Part shown: positions 34,867 to 43,929 of the stretch, in pieces
Numbering within the stretch: the stretch's first letter is position 1
How the letters are laid out: the number at the start of each line of letters is the position of its first letter
Assembly (NCBI GenBank): GCA_021234155.1
Contig: JAJEKV010000053.1
Span: forward strand, 286,523 to 350,522
Direction: 5' to 3'
From: Isoetes taiwanensis
Lineage: Eukaryota; Streptophyta; Lycopodiopsida; Isoetales; Isoetaceae
Length of the DNA stretch: 64,000 bases
Program-made: the position numbers and the translations under genes
Notes under the pieces: model-generated
Told to the model about the DNA's origin: nothing
The model's input: only the letters and a program-made list of their open reading frames with translations
The model's database searches: none

Positions 34867-36690
34867 ATGGTCAGAACTCTAAATAGGGACTGTCAGGGCA
34901 GATTTAGCATTTCTGAAACAAAGAACAAGAACAAAAAGAAGATTGTACACTGCCTATTTTTATCCAAGATACTGGATAAACTATGCATTCCCAAAATCAT
35001 ATGCAAGCATGTCAATATAGTACTGGGGGAGATCGGAGATCAAATTATGGAAAACACCATGTTTTCTTGGAGATACACTGAAAATTTAAAAGAAATATGT
35101 TATAAGCCACATTATATCTTTGCAGAAGATAATGACTCCATCTGCCCTTGTACTAATCCAAACCTTAAAGGTTTCATAGACCCTAGTATTGGACATGTCC
35201 GTACTACAAACCTGAAAATCATCCGTAATAAAATGCTAAGAAATGCATTCAAGAAAGGTCTTGGCCATATTCCAGACCGTGCTCTGGTATGGAGAGACCT
35301 CAAAGCTGATATTAAGAAAGCAGTCGACACTATCTTTGAACTGCACAGATTTGAATTCCCACACATCAGAGATGTGGATGTCGAATTAATAAAAAGGGGA
35401 GTTGTTGAACAAGTAAGTAATGAGGTAACTGATGCCAGCAACAGAGACCGTTGTAGAAAATTTGCATTTAATGACCCTTTGGTCATTAATAACATGGAAT
35501 GGCTGATAAAAAATCTTTACATCTCGGGGGTTGATAAGGCATCTAATAACCCTGCTTTTATTTGCCCGAAACATATAAGGGAGATGGCTTTAAGTAGATT
35601 GGGCAGCCCTGATTTCCTACCTTTAGGAATAGAGAAAGAAAACTTGGACAGTGATATTCAAAAAGGTATACAGGAGTGTATTAATGTTGAATCATTTGAA
35701 TCAGATAAATTACCGTATCTTCTTGGCCTGTTCAAAGCCCATAAGAATGACTACAGGTGGATCACGAATGCACATGGTACAGTCTATACGGAAATTGCCC
35801 AAACCATTACAGTTGTACTAAATTCTATTTTGGACATTTGGCCGGAAGTTTCTAAGGATGCATGTGCTAATGTACACATGATGGTCTCTAACAACCTAAA
35901 TGCTAACTGGATAGTAAACTCAGTTTACGAGGTGGTTTTAAATCTGCCAAACAAAATTGAAGAGGTGTATGTAGCAGATATAACTAAATGCTACAAGAGT
36001 ATCCAATTACTTGGTGAAAATGGTATCTGCTGTATCAGCGTGAAAGTGGTAAATCTCGTATGGGATTATATGAAAAGACAAAATAAAAGGTACCAACTTT
36101 GGCTTAAAAAATCCAGCAATGGAAATACTACAGCGAAATGGTTCAAGATAGCGCCCCAAGGAAAATGCTGGAGTATGATGAGCCGTGAGGGCTTCATCAA
36201 AGCTAATAACTGGTTGCTTACCAACTGTTTCATAAGATTGGGTAGAGGGATTTGGCAACAAATTTGTGGCATACCAATGGGCTTTTCTTGTAGCCCATGC
36301 TGGTGCAATATCTATCTTGCCTGGTTTGAGCTCAGCTTTATTAAAAATCTAGCTACACAGGGGAAGTTTGAGGAGATTAAGCTCTTCAAACATGTATTTA
36401 GATATATGGATGACTTGTTGGCAGTTAATTGTCCACACATAAAGGATTTCCTTAAAGAAATATCGAATGAAGAGGACCAGGATCTAAGGATATATGACCT
36501 GCATGTGTTAGGCATTAAAGAGGAAACAAAGTATTCCGTGGCTGATACAGACAGAGCACACGGATACAAAGCCAACTTTTTGAACATGACTATCCACATT
36601 TTTGATAGAACGTTTGGCCTCTTCCAAACTACAGGTACGATAAAGGGATGTTTTACCCTTCAAAGCCTTGAAGTATGTACATGCATGTAG
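34867..36690 (+). CDS. reverse transcriptase, copy 5 (607 codons open; C-terminus shifted)
   Basis: The longest protein in the window. RT copies the element's RNA into DNA. The N-terminal domain has CPCTNPNLKGFIDPSIGHV (about residues 93-111) and DKASNNPAFICPKHI (223-237). The core has YLLGLFKAHKNDYRWITN (284-301), motif A VADITKCY with the catalytic Asp (about 369-376), motif B GIPMGFSCSPCW (468-479), motif C FRYMDDLLAV with the catalytic Asp pair (511-520), and FLNMTIHIFD (571-580). A two-base loss near 36632 shifts the frame; the true C-terminus continues to 36928 in another frame (RLINSFVNNGFDRYGITKRV, ending ALLQMIKE). No GIY-YIG, apurinic-type or restriction-like endonuclease, integrase or RNase H was recognised. 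From memory, the GHV, DKASNN, GIPMG and YDKR boxes match an uncharacterised RT family in animals and protists. Penelope-like is the main alternative. Confidence 0.85.
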   Translation: MVRTLNRDCQGRFSISETKNKNKKKIVHCLFLSKILDKLCIPKIICKHVNIVLGEIGDQIMENTMFSWRYTENLKEICYKPHYIFAEDNDSICPCTNPNLKGFIDPSIGHVRTTNLKIIRNKMLRNAFKKGLGHIPDRALVWRDLKADIKKAVDTIFELHRFEFPHIRDVDVELIKRGVVEQVSNEVTDASNRDRCRKFAFNDPLVINNMEWLIKNLYISGVDKASNNPAFICPKHIREMALSRLGSPDFLPLGIEKENLDSDIQKGIQECINVESFESDKLPYLLGLFKAHKNDYRWITNAHGTVYTEIAQTITVVLNSILDIWPEVSKDACANVHMMVSNNLNANWIVNSVYEVVLNLPNKIEEVYVADITKCYKSIQLLGENGICCISVKVVNLVWDYMKRQNKRYQLWLKKSSNGNTTAKWFKIAPQGKCWSMMSREGFIKANNWLLTNCFIRLGRGIWQQICGIPMGFSCSPCWCNIYLAWFELSFIKNLATQGKFEEIKLFKHVFRYMDDLLAVNCPHIKDFLKEISNEEDQDLRIYDLHVLGIKEETKYSVADTDRAHGYKANFLNMTIHIFDRTFGLFQTTGTIKGCFTLQSLEVCTCM

Positions 36691-36928
36691 TTGCAGACCA
36701 TACTTCCAAGCTAGGAACGTAATTATCTCACAGATTATGCCGTTTATGTACGTAAATTCTAGCCCAAACGAAGCTGCTATGGATGTCAAAAGATTGATCA
36801 ATAGCTTTGTTAACAATGGTTTTGACCGGTATGGAATCACGAAAAGAGTGTGCAAGTATATCGGGACTTGCGAGTTCCCTGGTCTGAAATATGACAAGAA
36901 TGCCCTACTACAAATGATCAAAGAATGA
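36671..36928 (+). pseudogene. RT C-terminal segment of copy 5 in the shifted frame
   Basis: Continuation of the RT after the frameshift near 36632: KYVHACSCRPYFQARNVI, then MYVNSSPNEAAMDVKRLI and the terminal ALLQMIKE. It corresponds to the thumb/C-terminal region after motif E in the intact copy 2 frame. It would not be translated with the 607-codon part unless the two-base loss is a sequencing error. Confidence 0.75.
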
Positions 36929-37030
36929 CAAAGGTATGATCGTTTACTGTTATTCAGTTTAAAGAATACTTTATATTTGTCATCTGGCTTTATCTACATT
37001 CTAAATGTTCAATTATAGGGTTGTGCGAAG

Positions 37031-37051
37031 CCCCTACTGTAACAGTAGGGG
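37031..37051. other. junction hairpin of copy 5
   Basis: Arms CCCCTACTGT and ACAGTAGGGG, identical to copies 2 and 4, about 100 bp after the RT stop. Confidence 0.75.
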
Positions 37052-37129
37052 TACAGCCACCCTATTGTTACAAAAGCTAAAATGTTTGGGGTTTCATGCA
37101 GTCCTACGGCAGGAGGTAGGATTTTTTTT

Positions 37130-39333
37130 ATGTATGGACTTGTCTTAATTGTTATAATATGCACCTATTCAAGCCAATAGGACGCTATACTTCCTACCAG
37201 TTGGTAGATCTAGGGATAACATTATTCTATGATACTATATCGGATATAAGTAAAATGCATGTACTAAATAAGAATAGCTTTTCTCCTCGAATCTAAGAGG
37301 AAAATAACCTACGGTCATTAAATGCCTTTTGACCTTTAATTAAGGAATGAAATTTTCAGAGGTTTAGGGGCTCAAAAAATCGTATCAAAGGGTGAATCTG
37401 CTGACAGGCAACCAGCTTTGAATGCCGGGTAACTTCCCAAATAATCTACCCCTTTTGTAAGCAGGATGGGCTACTTCTCCGATAGCGGGTCTAGTAGTCA
37501 TAGCTCTGAAGAAAACTTGGCGCCCATTGTGGAATTAAACAGAGAACTTTTATGGTGTGAAAACTCGGTTAGACTTGAAGCTCTTGCTATGGATAGAAGA
37601 GGAAGCGGCCGTGGATATGAATCAAAACGAGGTTTTGAAGGAAATGGAGGTTTTAGTGCAAAAAGGGGCACCGGTTTCAATAGAAAACCAACATTCCAAC
37701 ATAGGGGGAATACCTCAAATGATCATTTCGTCCCTGAGACGCAAGTGGATGACGACCTCTCATCAAATGAAGATGATTTTCAGGTAACTTTTCTGATTTC
37801 TATTCTATCTACATGATTAGAACATGTTGATACCGGAATATAGGCAGCAAATGCATGCTTACATGCTGGCCCCTCTCTCTAAAAAAACACAGGGGATACA
37901 TATCTAGCGTATCTAAAGGAGGTATTTATCTACTTTTATGAAATCATGTGGGATGATATGATACTGTTAGATCAGATAGGAACTCATATAGTTTGACAAG
38001 TCTGATATGGTAAAATCAGAACTATATGAAGAAGCATTTTGTATTTACGTCTACATTTTAAATAACACTTAAAAGCAGGTTGTCAATGACAAATATAGCT
38101 TCTTGCAAGTGAATGGCTTGCTCACAAGTTTAGATTAGGGCATGCTTCCCATAATAGACAGTTTCAAAACCTTTTATCTCTGATATAGTAGAATCAGAAT
38201 AATATTTCTAACCTCTATCTCTCTTATGTAATTTTACATACTAGTGGACACATGTAAGCATGTGTTGTTTCTATTCTTTCTCTAAATATCTTTATATTCT
38301 GATTTGTTAAGTACTGATAATGGGCAAAGGAGTACAATGGGTGAAAGGCGATAAGCCAGGAAACACCCAATGTACCTTTTGGCCCTGGCTTTATTACCGA
38401 GTCTATCGCTAATATTAGCTTGTTTGGCTGCAGGTACGTGGTGATTCCTCTCTCATTGTGCTCTATTTGCTTCTCTGGTGTATACTTGCATGTTAGGATA
38501 TGGAGATCAAAGAAAGAAGAATGGTATAAAATCGACATGAGGAGCATGGCATGGTAACTGAAAACCATTGCACAGCACAAGTTGATACAGTGATGAAAAT
38601 ACTGATTTAAAAACCCTATAGTAGGATTGAATCTATTACCTACTCTTTTTAAGCTTATATTGGTAAATATATGGAAAGACGTCTTGTCCACTATTTTCTG
38701 AAAGTGAGGCAACCTCTTATACTATGATCTACAGCAGGTAACCTTTTTACCATAGTGATATGGTGCTGGTAGCCATTTTGGCAATATGCTTAACTATATA
38801 CCAAAGTAAAGGCTCAATGCCTTAAAACTTGTAATGAGTTAGTAATGCTCGATTTTGGAAAAGTAATATCATAAGAATGAATTTATTTTGGGTAACCTTT
38901 ATGTCTTTCTGCTGTGATAGTATAAGTTTGTCTAATTCCACATGCTATTGCATGTCTGGTATTAAAATCGAATATCAAAGTGCAGTGTTGAAAGTTAAAA
39001 GACAACATATCCATAATTTACTTGGGTCTATTATGGTTAGAATCTAATGTTCAGAAATACATTGCAGCCTACATACAATTTGTCGACAAGCTTTGACATG
39101 CAAAGTTTAGATGCATGGGTTGACAGGCATGCAATATGGCTGTTTTTTGAATATTCCCTTGTTTAGAAAAGTTTAAATTGTAAGTAAATTTACTTAGATA
39201 CCACAGTTTAGATGCTCTGTCTTTGACTAGCTCGGTCACTGTATAGAATGATAAGGCTGCTAAGGGATTGACCGAGGTAGTCTGAGGAACTAGTAAGACT
39301 GTTGTCTAGGCTAGTTTGGTCCGGGTTTTTTTT
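37130..39333 (+). mobile_element. RT element array, copy 6 (3'-truncated)
   Basis: Starts like the other units and keeps the intact leader exon and the intron region. It stops within the T-run after GTTTGGTCCGGG, where full copies continue AGATACTTCATTTC. ORF1 main exon and RT are missing. The cut lies in a T-tract, as does the outer left edge of the array, so boundary formation at T-runs may be mechanistic or slippage-related. Confidence 0.85.
37466..37783 (+). CDS. leader exon of ORF1, copy 6 (intact)
   Basis: 106 codons, differing from copies 4 and 5 by a few substitutions (for example Gly to Ser in GGFSAKRG, and ETQ for EMQ). The open frame and donor are preserved although the rest of the gene is absent. 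Confidence 0.45.
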
Positions 39334-39466
39334 TTCTTTTTGAAGGACGACAATCTATTATTCAAGGAATATCAAGATACATACAAGGGACCTGTGACAT
39401 GGGACTCAAAACCTAGAGGACGAGATGGTCCACTAAGCAAAACCACCCAAACACAGTACATAATAA

Positions 39467-39835
39467 TCATACTCCTTGTGCCACCTTGAGGCGTTTAATG
39501 GCCTCATCACAATCAACATGTTCTACAACATCGAGATGATCATCAACAGACATCAAGTTATCATGCCACTGAATAGAACGAGGCAGGATAGCCTCGTGAG
39601 ATGACATAACTGACTTCTTCCTCGCTGCCTTCTTCCAATTGACCTGTTGCCATGACTCTTTAGCGCACTGAAGATTAGGACGATCAGCCATAACAACCTC
39701 AGAAACATGAGAAGCAGAAGCAACAACGGGGAGAGTGGTAGGAACTATAGTTGCAGTTGACGGTGCTAAGGACGACACCATTGGCACTGTGTGTAGAGCA
39801 TCTTCCATAGCCGAGGAATGCAAGACAACAGGCAA
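39467..39835 (-). pseudogene. unidentified minus-strand coding fragment with downstream A-tract
   Basis: A 122-codon frame read leftward: a Thr/Val/Ala-rich first half (STATIVPTTLPVVASASHVS) and a basic middle (ESWQQVNWKKAARKKSVMSS), then an acidic stretch VDDHLDVVEHVDCDEAIKRL. On the minus strand it is followed about 130 bp later by an A-rich run (39326-39340 as T on plus). This would suit the 3' end of a retroposed copy or LINE, and the run is also where array copy 6 is cut. I do not recognise the family. Confidence 0.3.
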
Positions 39836-39943
39836 AGGTTGATCATGAATAGATGAAGAAATAATAGTAGGAGAGATGCCTGAGATGCACGAGTACCTCG
39901 ACGACCATTTGTTTCCTGATAAAGAGATATTGCATACTTGCAG

Positions 39944-40598
39944 CTCTAGAGAAGTTTATACAAGCAAATGCAGCCATAGAGAATTGGGAGGTAGCAATGG
40001 AGGACGCCGGAAAATTGGGGGAACTTCTTCATCATCCAAAGCAGGTCTTTACCTTTTTGCAGCAATTCTTTTATATTTAATTTTAGGTAAGGAAACTCAT
40101 CACACTACCATTTTAAGTTCATTCATCTGCAACTTATAGATCTGCATCAAAAGAGTAGGATATATATTTATGCTAAAAGAATAGGATAGGAATTGATTTG
40201 CCTATGCTTATTGCAAAATGGAAGTAGTATTTATAACATCATGCCATTGAATGTAATTCTTTCTCTCCAATGGCATATGTTGGCAATGGCCACAATGGAG
40301 ATAAGACAGGGATATCAAGGCATCATACTAAGGTGTTATGGGGATTATAATCGATCATATGCCTTATGTTCCCAAAACACACCTTCTGGTGGAAGATGCC
40401 TTCAATCCCTGTCATTCTATGGTTTAAGTTGCATCATTTCTAGGTGACCATTGGCAGAAGGCTACAGGAATGCTACAAGCTCACAAGGTTGGTGGTGATG
40501 GTGAAAACTTTACAGACCGAGCAGTGGCACTGACACATGGGGATGTAATAAAAAATGCACAATTCTTACACAAGGACAAGCTTGGGAAAATTATCATT
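39944..40598 (+). pseudogene. two exon-like fragments of an unrecognised host gene
   Basis: Fragment 1 (39944-40044) lies between acceptor ACTTGCAG and donor CAG|GTCTTT and reads LEKFIQANAAIENWEVAMED then AGKLGELLHHPKQ. Fragment 2 (40444-40598) lies between TTCTAG and ATT|GTATGC and reads DHWQKATGMLQAHKVGGDGE, then NFTDRAVALTHGDVIKNAQF, then LHKDKLGKII. A third candidate block after TTTCAG near 40659 reads LSKLENMHLSGGAFLWDFW. Splice sites and lack of stops suggest real exons, but no start, end or family is identifiable. They could be captured fragments, like those in the nearby CACTA element. Confidence 0.35.
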
Positions 40599-41107
40599 GT
40601 ATGCTTATACAGTAAAAGATTTAAAAAGTTTTTCATTGAATCTTAAAACCTTTCAGCTGTCTAAGCTTGAGAACATGCACTTGTCTGGCGGTGCCTTTCT
40701 GTGGGACTTTTGGATCACACTAGAGAACTTTAGGGCGAGTTTTGGATCACATTAGAGAACTTTAGGGCGAGTTTTCTTTGAAGATGACAACCTTATTCGT
40801 TGCTTACTCAATATAAGTTACTTCATAAATGGGTAAAGAAATGCAGTAAAAACCCTATTAGTGTGCTGATCCATGCTAAGTTTTCCATTCATCTTTGAAA
40901 GTCGGAGAAAAATGTCAATCTTCCTAAGAATCTCACGTAGACATCAATGATTTGCTTCTTTCTTTCATTGTGGCAGTCCATTCTCATTGCGATCCTTTTT
41001 CTCATCGACAAAGAAGCCCCTTTTTATGTCTCTTTAGCACCTGAAAAGTGCTCTATATAGATGGAGAAGCATTGTATGTAGCATTGGAATCTTCTAAGAG
41101 TGTCATA

Positions 41108-41593
41108 ATTGATCTCCTTATTTTAAGTATGAAGTGTTTGTTATCTTAGTGTATGAATGTATGACCTTCAAAATGTTGTAGGTTCACTCGCTTGTTTCAT
41201 CAATAGAGCAAGAATGATGCCAGTTAAACATGGTAAATGGCATAGCCGTTGGATTTTCCTTGGCATAATTTATGGTATGCAATTTATCAACTTCTCTACA
41301 GCTTCAATATCCTTCTCAGATTCATTACTCAACTTATGGATCACTTTGTATCCTGGTTTTTAAACTCATAAACCATTACATGATCACTATCTGCTATAAA
41401 GGCCCTTATGCTTATGCCAGCTAGCCACTTGAAAGTTCTTAAATTTTGTCAACGTAAATTTTCTCCGGCTGTGGAATCAAGCGTAGAGAGGATTTTTAAT
41501 GCCAAAGGTTTATACAAGACCACATAACAGTTGAAACAAGTTATGTTGAGGATAATAAGTTTGTATACGTTGTTATTTATGACCAGAGACATG
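41108..41593. repeat. 3.13-kb tandem unit U1, left part
   Basis: The first ~486 bp of the 3.13-kb unit, ending at ATG (41591-41593), where the CACTA transposon inserted; the unit resumes at 52495. Matching sequence starts at 55121 and 58255. Within it, reading + from about 41430, FSPAVESSVERIFNAKGLYK resembles the dimerisation tail of a hAT transposase (ER-x-F-N), then a stop, so the unit may derive from a hAT-like element (weak). Confidence 0.75.
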
Positions 41594-41614
41594 CACTAGA
41601 AGAAAACCCCTATG

Positions 41615-41905
41615 CTTGTAACGCTTTTTGATACGCTTTTTTGAACTAAAATAATATTATAATATAATTAAAAAATGGCGTTACAATGTTGATTTGATAC
41701 GCGTCACGAATGATGGGGTCAATTGAAACGCGTAACGGATTTGTAACGCATAACAAATTTGTAACGCGTGAAAAACTTGCAATGCGTTTCAAAAGAATTA
41801 AAACAGAAACGCGTTTCAATATTGAAACGCATTTCAAATAACAATATTAAAATAAAAAAATAAAATCTTTGCAACGCGTTGCAAGTTCATAAAGCGTTAC
41901 AAAAA
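41615..41905. repeat. left subterminal repeats of the CACTA element
   Basis: At least ten copies in both orientations of words such as TTGTAACGC, AACGCGTTTCAA and GAAACGCGTAAC. Matching words recur only at the right end of the element. In plant CACTA elements such subterminal arrays bind the TNPA-type protein and are needed for excision. Confidence 0.85.
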
Positions 41906-42016
41906 AAAATTTGGATGAACTTTTATGTTTTTTCAAATTCTCTTTATATAATAATAACAAAGTAAAACATAATAAAAATAAAATTTTTATTAATTCAAAA
42001 GAAATACAATATTGTT

Positions 42017-42078
42017 TCAGCAAGCATAGCTGCAAGCATAAGTGACAGGATCCTCCAAGACGTCGTCCATGTTATTTC
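42017..42078 (-). CDS. terminal exon of a CACTA-borne gene
   Basis: On the minus strand, acceptor TTCATAG is followed by a short exon ending MDDVLEDPVTYACSYAC and TGA at 42017-42019, with AT-rich sequence beyond that could carry a polyadenylation site. Its place just inside the left subterminal repeats fits the 3' end of the element's transcript starting near 52081. Product unknown. Confidence 0.4.
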
Positions 42079-42419
42079 CTATGAATGAAACACAATCAAT
42101 AGGATAAACTGAATAAAGAATTTTTTACGAACACAATTAATATATATGAACTCTAACAAACTTAACAAGAACTAAAACTTAAGCTATTTAAGTCCACAAA
42201 TATTTGTGATGCATTTCTAGCATGCATACTACAATATCATAATATCATGGTGAGACTATCCTCATTTGAGTACAAACGCCCTTTTTTGCAAGAGCTTGAA
42301 GTAGTAGTACCAAATATAATATACTTCCTTCCAAGGCATGTGATGATTGGAATCCAATAATGGACCAGCAACTCCATTCCTAAACCAGTTAATCCTTAAA
42401 GCATAGATAGAGCACTAAC

Positions 42420-42600
42420 CTTTAGCTGCTTTGCAAAAACATTTGAATGGAAACATATGTGCCAAGGTGAAATATACATCCGGCCATGGTATAAGAATGA
42501 CCGCTCAAGCGCACATGAGAACTTATGCAAGACCTCTATTCCATGTGGTTTCTCTTGCTGTGTCTGTCTCCGCTTAAAAGCAGCCAATGCATTCTGGTTT
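42420..42600 (-). pseudogene. GRAM-domain exon captured in the CACTA element
   Basis: A 181-nt exon with clean acceptor (TTTGCAG) and donor (AAG|GTTAGT) reads [20 protein letters not shown], then [20 protein letters not shown], then [20 protein letters not shown]. The F-x-CAL-(E/Q)R, L-YHGR-MY-S and H-CF-SN-VF pattern is the N-terminal half of a plant GRAM domain, a lipid-binding module of membrane-associated (for example VASt or C2-GRAM) proteins. No stop interrupts it. Neighbouring exons of the parent gene were not found, so this is a captured fragment, not a gene. Confidence 0.75.
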
Positions 42601-42835
42601 CTGCAAAGTTCTCCCCAAATATTAAATGCTAATATTCTCTAAATCAAATACAGAATTAGAAAGACTATTACAGCTGAAAATCTGTTATTTGCTATAAATG
42701 GTAACTATCCAAATCCATTACACCCTTACAAGCCATAACATAATTTGTCTATTCAATATAATTTGCCTAGACTATATACAAAATAACTAAAACCTATAAT
42801 CACTCTGCTATATCGTGAGATTTCTTACAGGTTCA

Positions 42836-42985
42836 TGTATGGCAGCAAGAGCAATTACAGCTCAAGCAATGGACATGCATGCAACAGGGGCTAATACCTC
42901 AGTAAAAGCGAGAGCTTCCTGTTGAGCCTTATGCAAAAAGCCCGGCTTTGTACTTTGCCATTGTTCCATCAGAACGCTTGGCAGC
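42836..42985 (-). other. possible further captured exon
   Basis: On the minus strand a frame reading VLMEQWQSTKPGFLHKAQQE then ALAFTE ends at donor-like GAG|GTATTAG (about 42898). No family is recognised and the acceptor is unclear. It lies between the GRAM and BAHD fragments and in the same orientation. Confidence 0.25.
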
Positions 42986-43065
42986 TAGCTTGTGTTGGGC
43001 TGCTAATCTCTCTGATATCACGACTTGACATTAGCTGAACAATTTTCTGAGAGATATGATCTGAG

Positions 43066-43455
43066 TCACCAATCCGTCCAGGACCTAACGTATTCATCAC
43101 TTGCAGAATTCAAATCTCTCTGTATCTCCTTAACTATGGTAGACATGGCAGAGCACCGCAGTTCGCCATAGCTCATGCTTGCACATACTGCACATATGCG
43201 ATTGCCTGAGAATTCCCTTGGAAGTTTTGGTTCCAGCTTTTGCTTGAAATCTACTGCAAAAAATAGCAAGGATCTCTCCTCTGCAGGCTTGTTCTCTGAT
43301 GCAGCATATAGCTTCCAGAAATGAGCCACCATGGCTTCAAATGTGGAGCATCTTTTTAGATCCTCCATAGCCATAGACTTGAGGATTCTCAACATGGGTT
43401 CTGTAAATTTCAAGGTTTTGAATACTTGATTCAGCGGTGCTGTGTTGGCTTTTTT
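43066..43455 (-). pseudogene. BAHD acyltransferase, exon 2 fragment captured in the CACTA element
   Basis: BAHD enzymes transfer acyl groups from CoA to alcohols or amines in plant specialised metabolism. The minus-strand frame reads LNQVFKTLKFTEPMLRILKS, then a block with CSTFEAMVAHFWKLYAASEN, then LFFAVDFKQKLEPKLPREFS with GNRICAVCAS and finally SASDEYVRSWTDW. This matches the family pattern S-FEAL-AH-W, V-(D/N)-R/K-L-P-LP, GN and DY-RS-DW. It covers roughly residues 230-380 of a normal ~440-residue enzyme. The catalytic HxxxD and the DFGWG motif are absent, and TGA follows at 43066-43068. Confidence 0.8.
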
Positions 43456-43464
43456 TTTTGAGAA

Positions 43465-43735
43465 ATCCGGTTGAAGAAAACAAATGGGATGGGGAAACAA
43501 AAAATGAAGAAAGAAAAAAATCAGAAGCGTTGAAGAGAAAACGTACCTTAGTTGAAATTGATGCCTAATCTTCCATTGCTATATCTCAAATCCGGTTTTC
43601 CAGGATATGCCAAAGCCAGTTTTGCACAGGCAAAAGGGTTCTGCACAGGCCGCTTCTGCTGTAAAACGAAATGGGATGGGGAAACCAAAAATGAAGAAAG
43701 CAAAAAATCAGAAGCGTTTAATGAAAAACGTACCC
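43465..43735. repeat. imperfect ~70-bp direct repeat pair
   Basis: Sequence around AAATGGGATGGGGAAACAAA to GAAAACGTACC occurs at about 43480-43547 and again at about 43667-43733, flanking the BAHD exon 1 fragment. The repeats could have arisen when the fragment was captured or duplicated. Confidence 0.5.
43547..43658 (-). pseudogene. BAHD acyltransferase, exon 1 fragment
   Basis: Between acceptor TTTTACAG and donor CTAAG|GTACGT on the minus strand the frame reads KLALAYPGKPDLRYSNGRLG then INFN. This resembles the YP-(L/A)-AGR-L-NGRL-I-N segment that closes exon 1 in many BAHD genes just before the conserved intron. Order and strand agree with the exon 2 fragment at 43066-43455. A stop lies right before the donor and the HxxxD region is missing between the two pieces. 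Confidence 0.5.
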
Positions 43736-43824
43736 TGCTCTATGAAGAAGATCGATTGATTTTGAAGATTGATTTACCTGAGATATCCCTGCTACATCTG
43801 GCCCTGCCTCAAGCACCTGCTGCA

Positions 43825-43912
43825 GCGCTATTCTTCCCGCCCATTTGAAGGCGGGCAACGGGAGCCAAGCGCTATTCTTCCCGCCCATTTGAAGGCGGGC
43901 AACGGGAGCCAA
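43825..43912. repeat. 44-bp tandem duplication with hairpin
   Basis: Two perfect copies of a 44-bp unit beginning GCGCTATTCTTCCCGCCC. Each unit holds the hairpin CCCGCC-catttgaa-GGCGGG. Confidence 0.8.
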
Positions 43913-43929
43913 GAATTGAAGACAAAATT

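Larger units (their letters stand above)
31808..37129 (+). mobile_element. RT element array, copy 5 (ORF1 deleted, best RT)
   Basis: 5322-bp unit. An internal deletion of about 1.1 kb (junction at about 34598, removing the equivalent of 16608-17723 of copy 2) takes the C-terminal two thirds of ORF1, the short frame and the donor of the second intron. The leader exon (32142-32459) is intact and the RT ORF is the longest in the window. Confidence 0.9.

Noticed and set aside
10958-39333. Reading the array as an LTR retrotransposon with nested copies
   Set aside because: No TG...CA repeats bound the units, there is no integrase, protease or RNase H, and the RT motifs are not of the Gypsy or Copia type.
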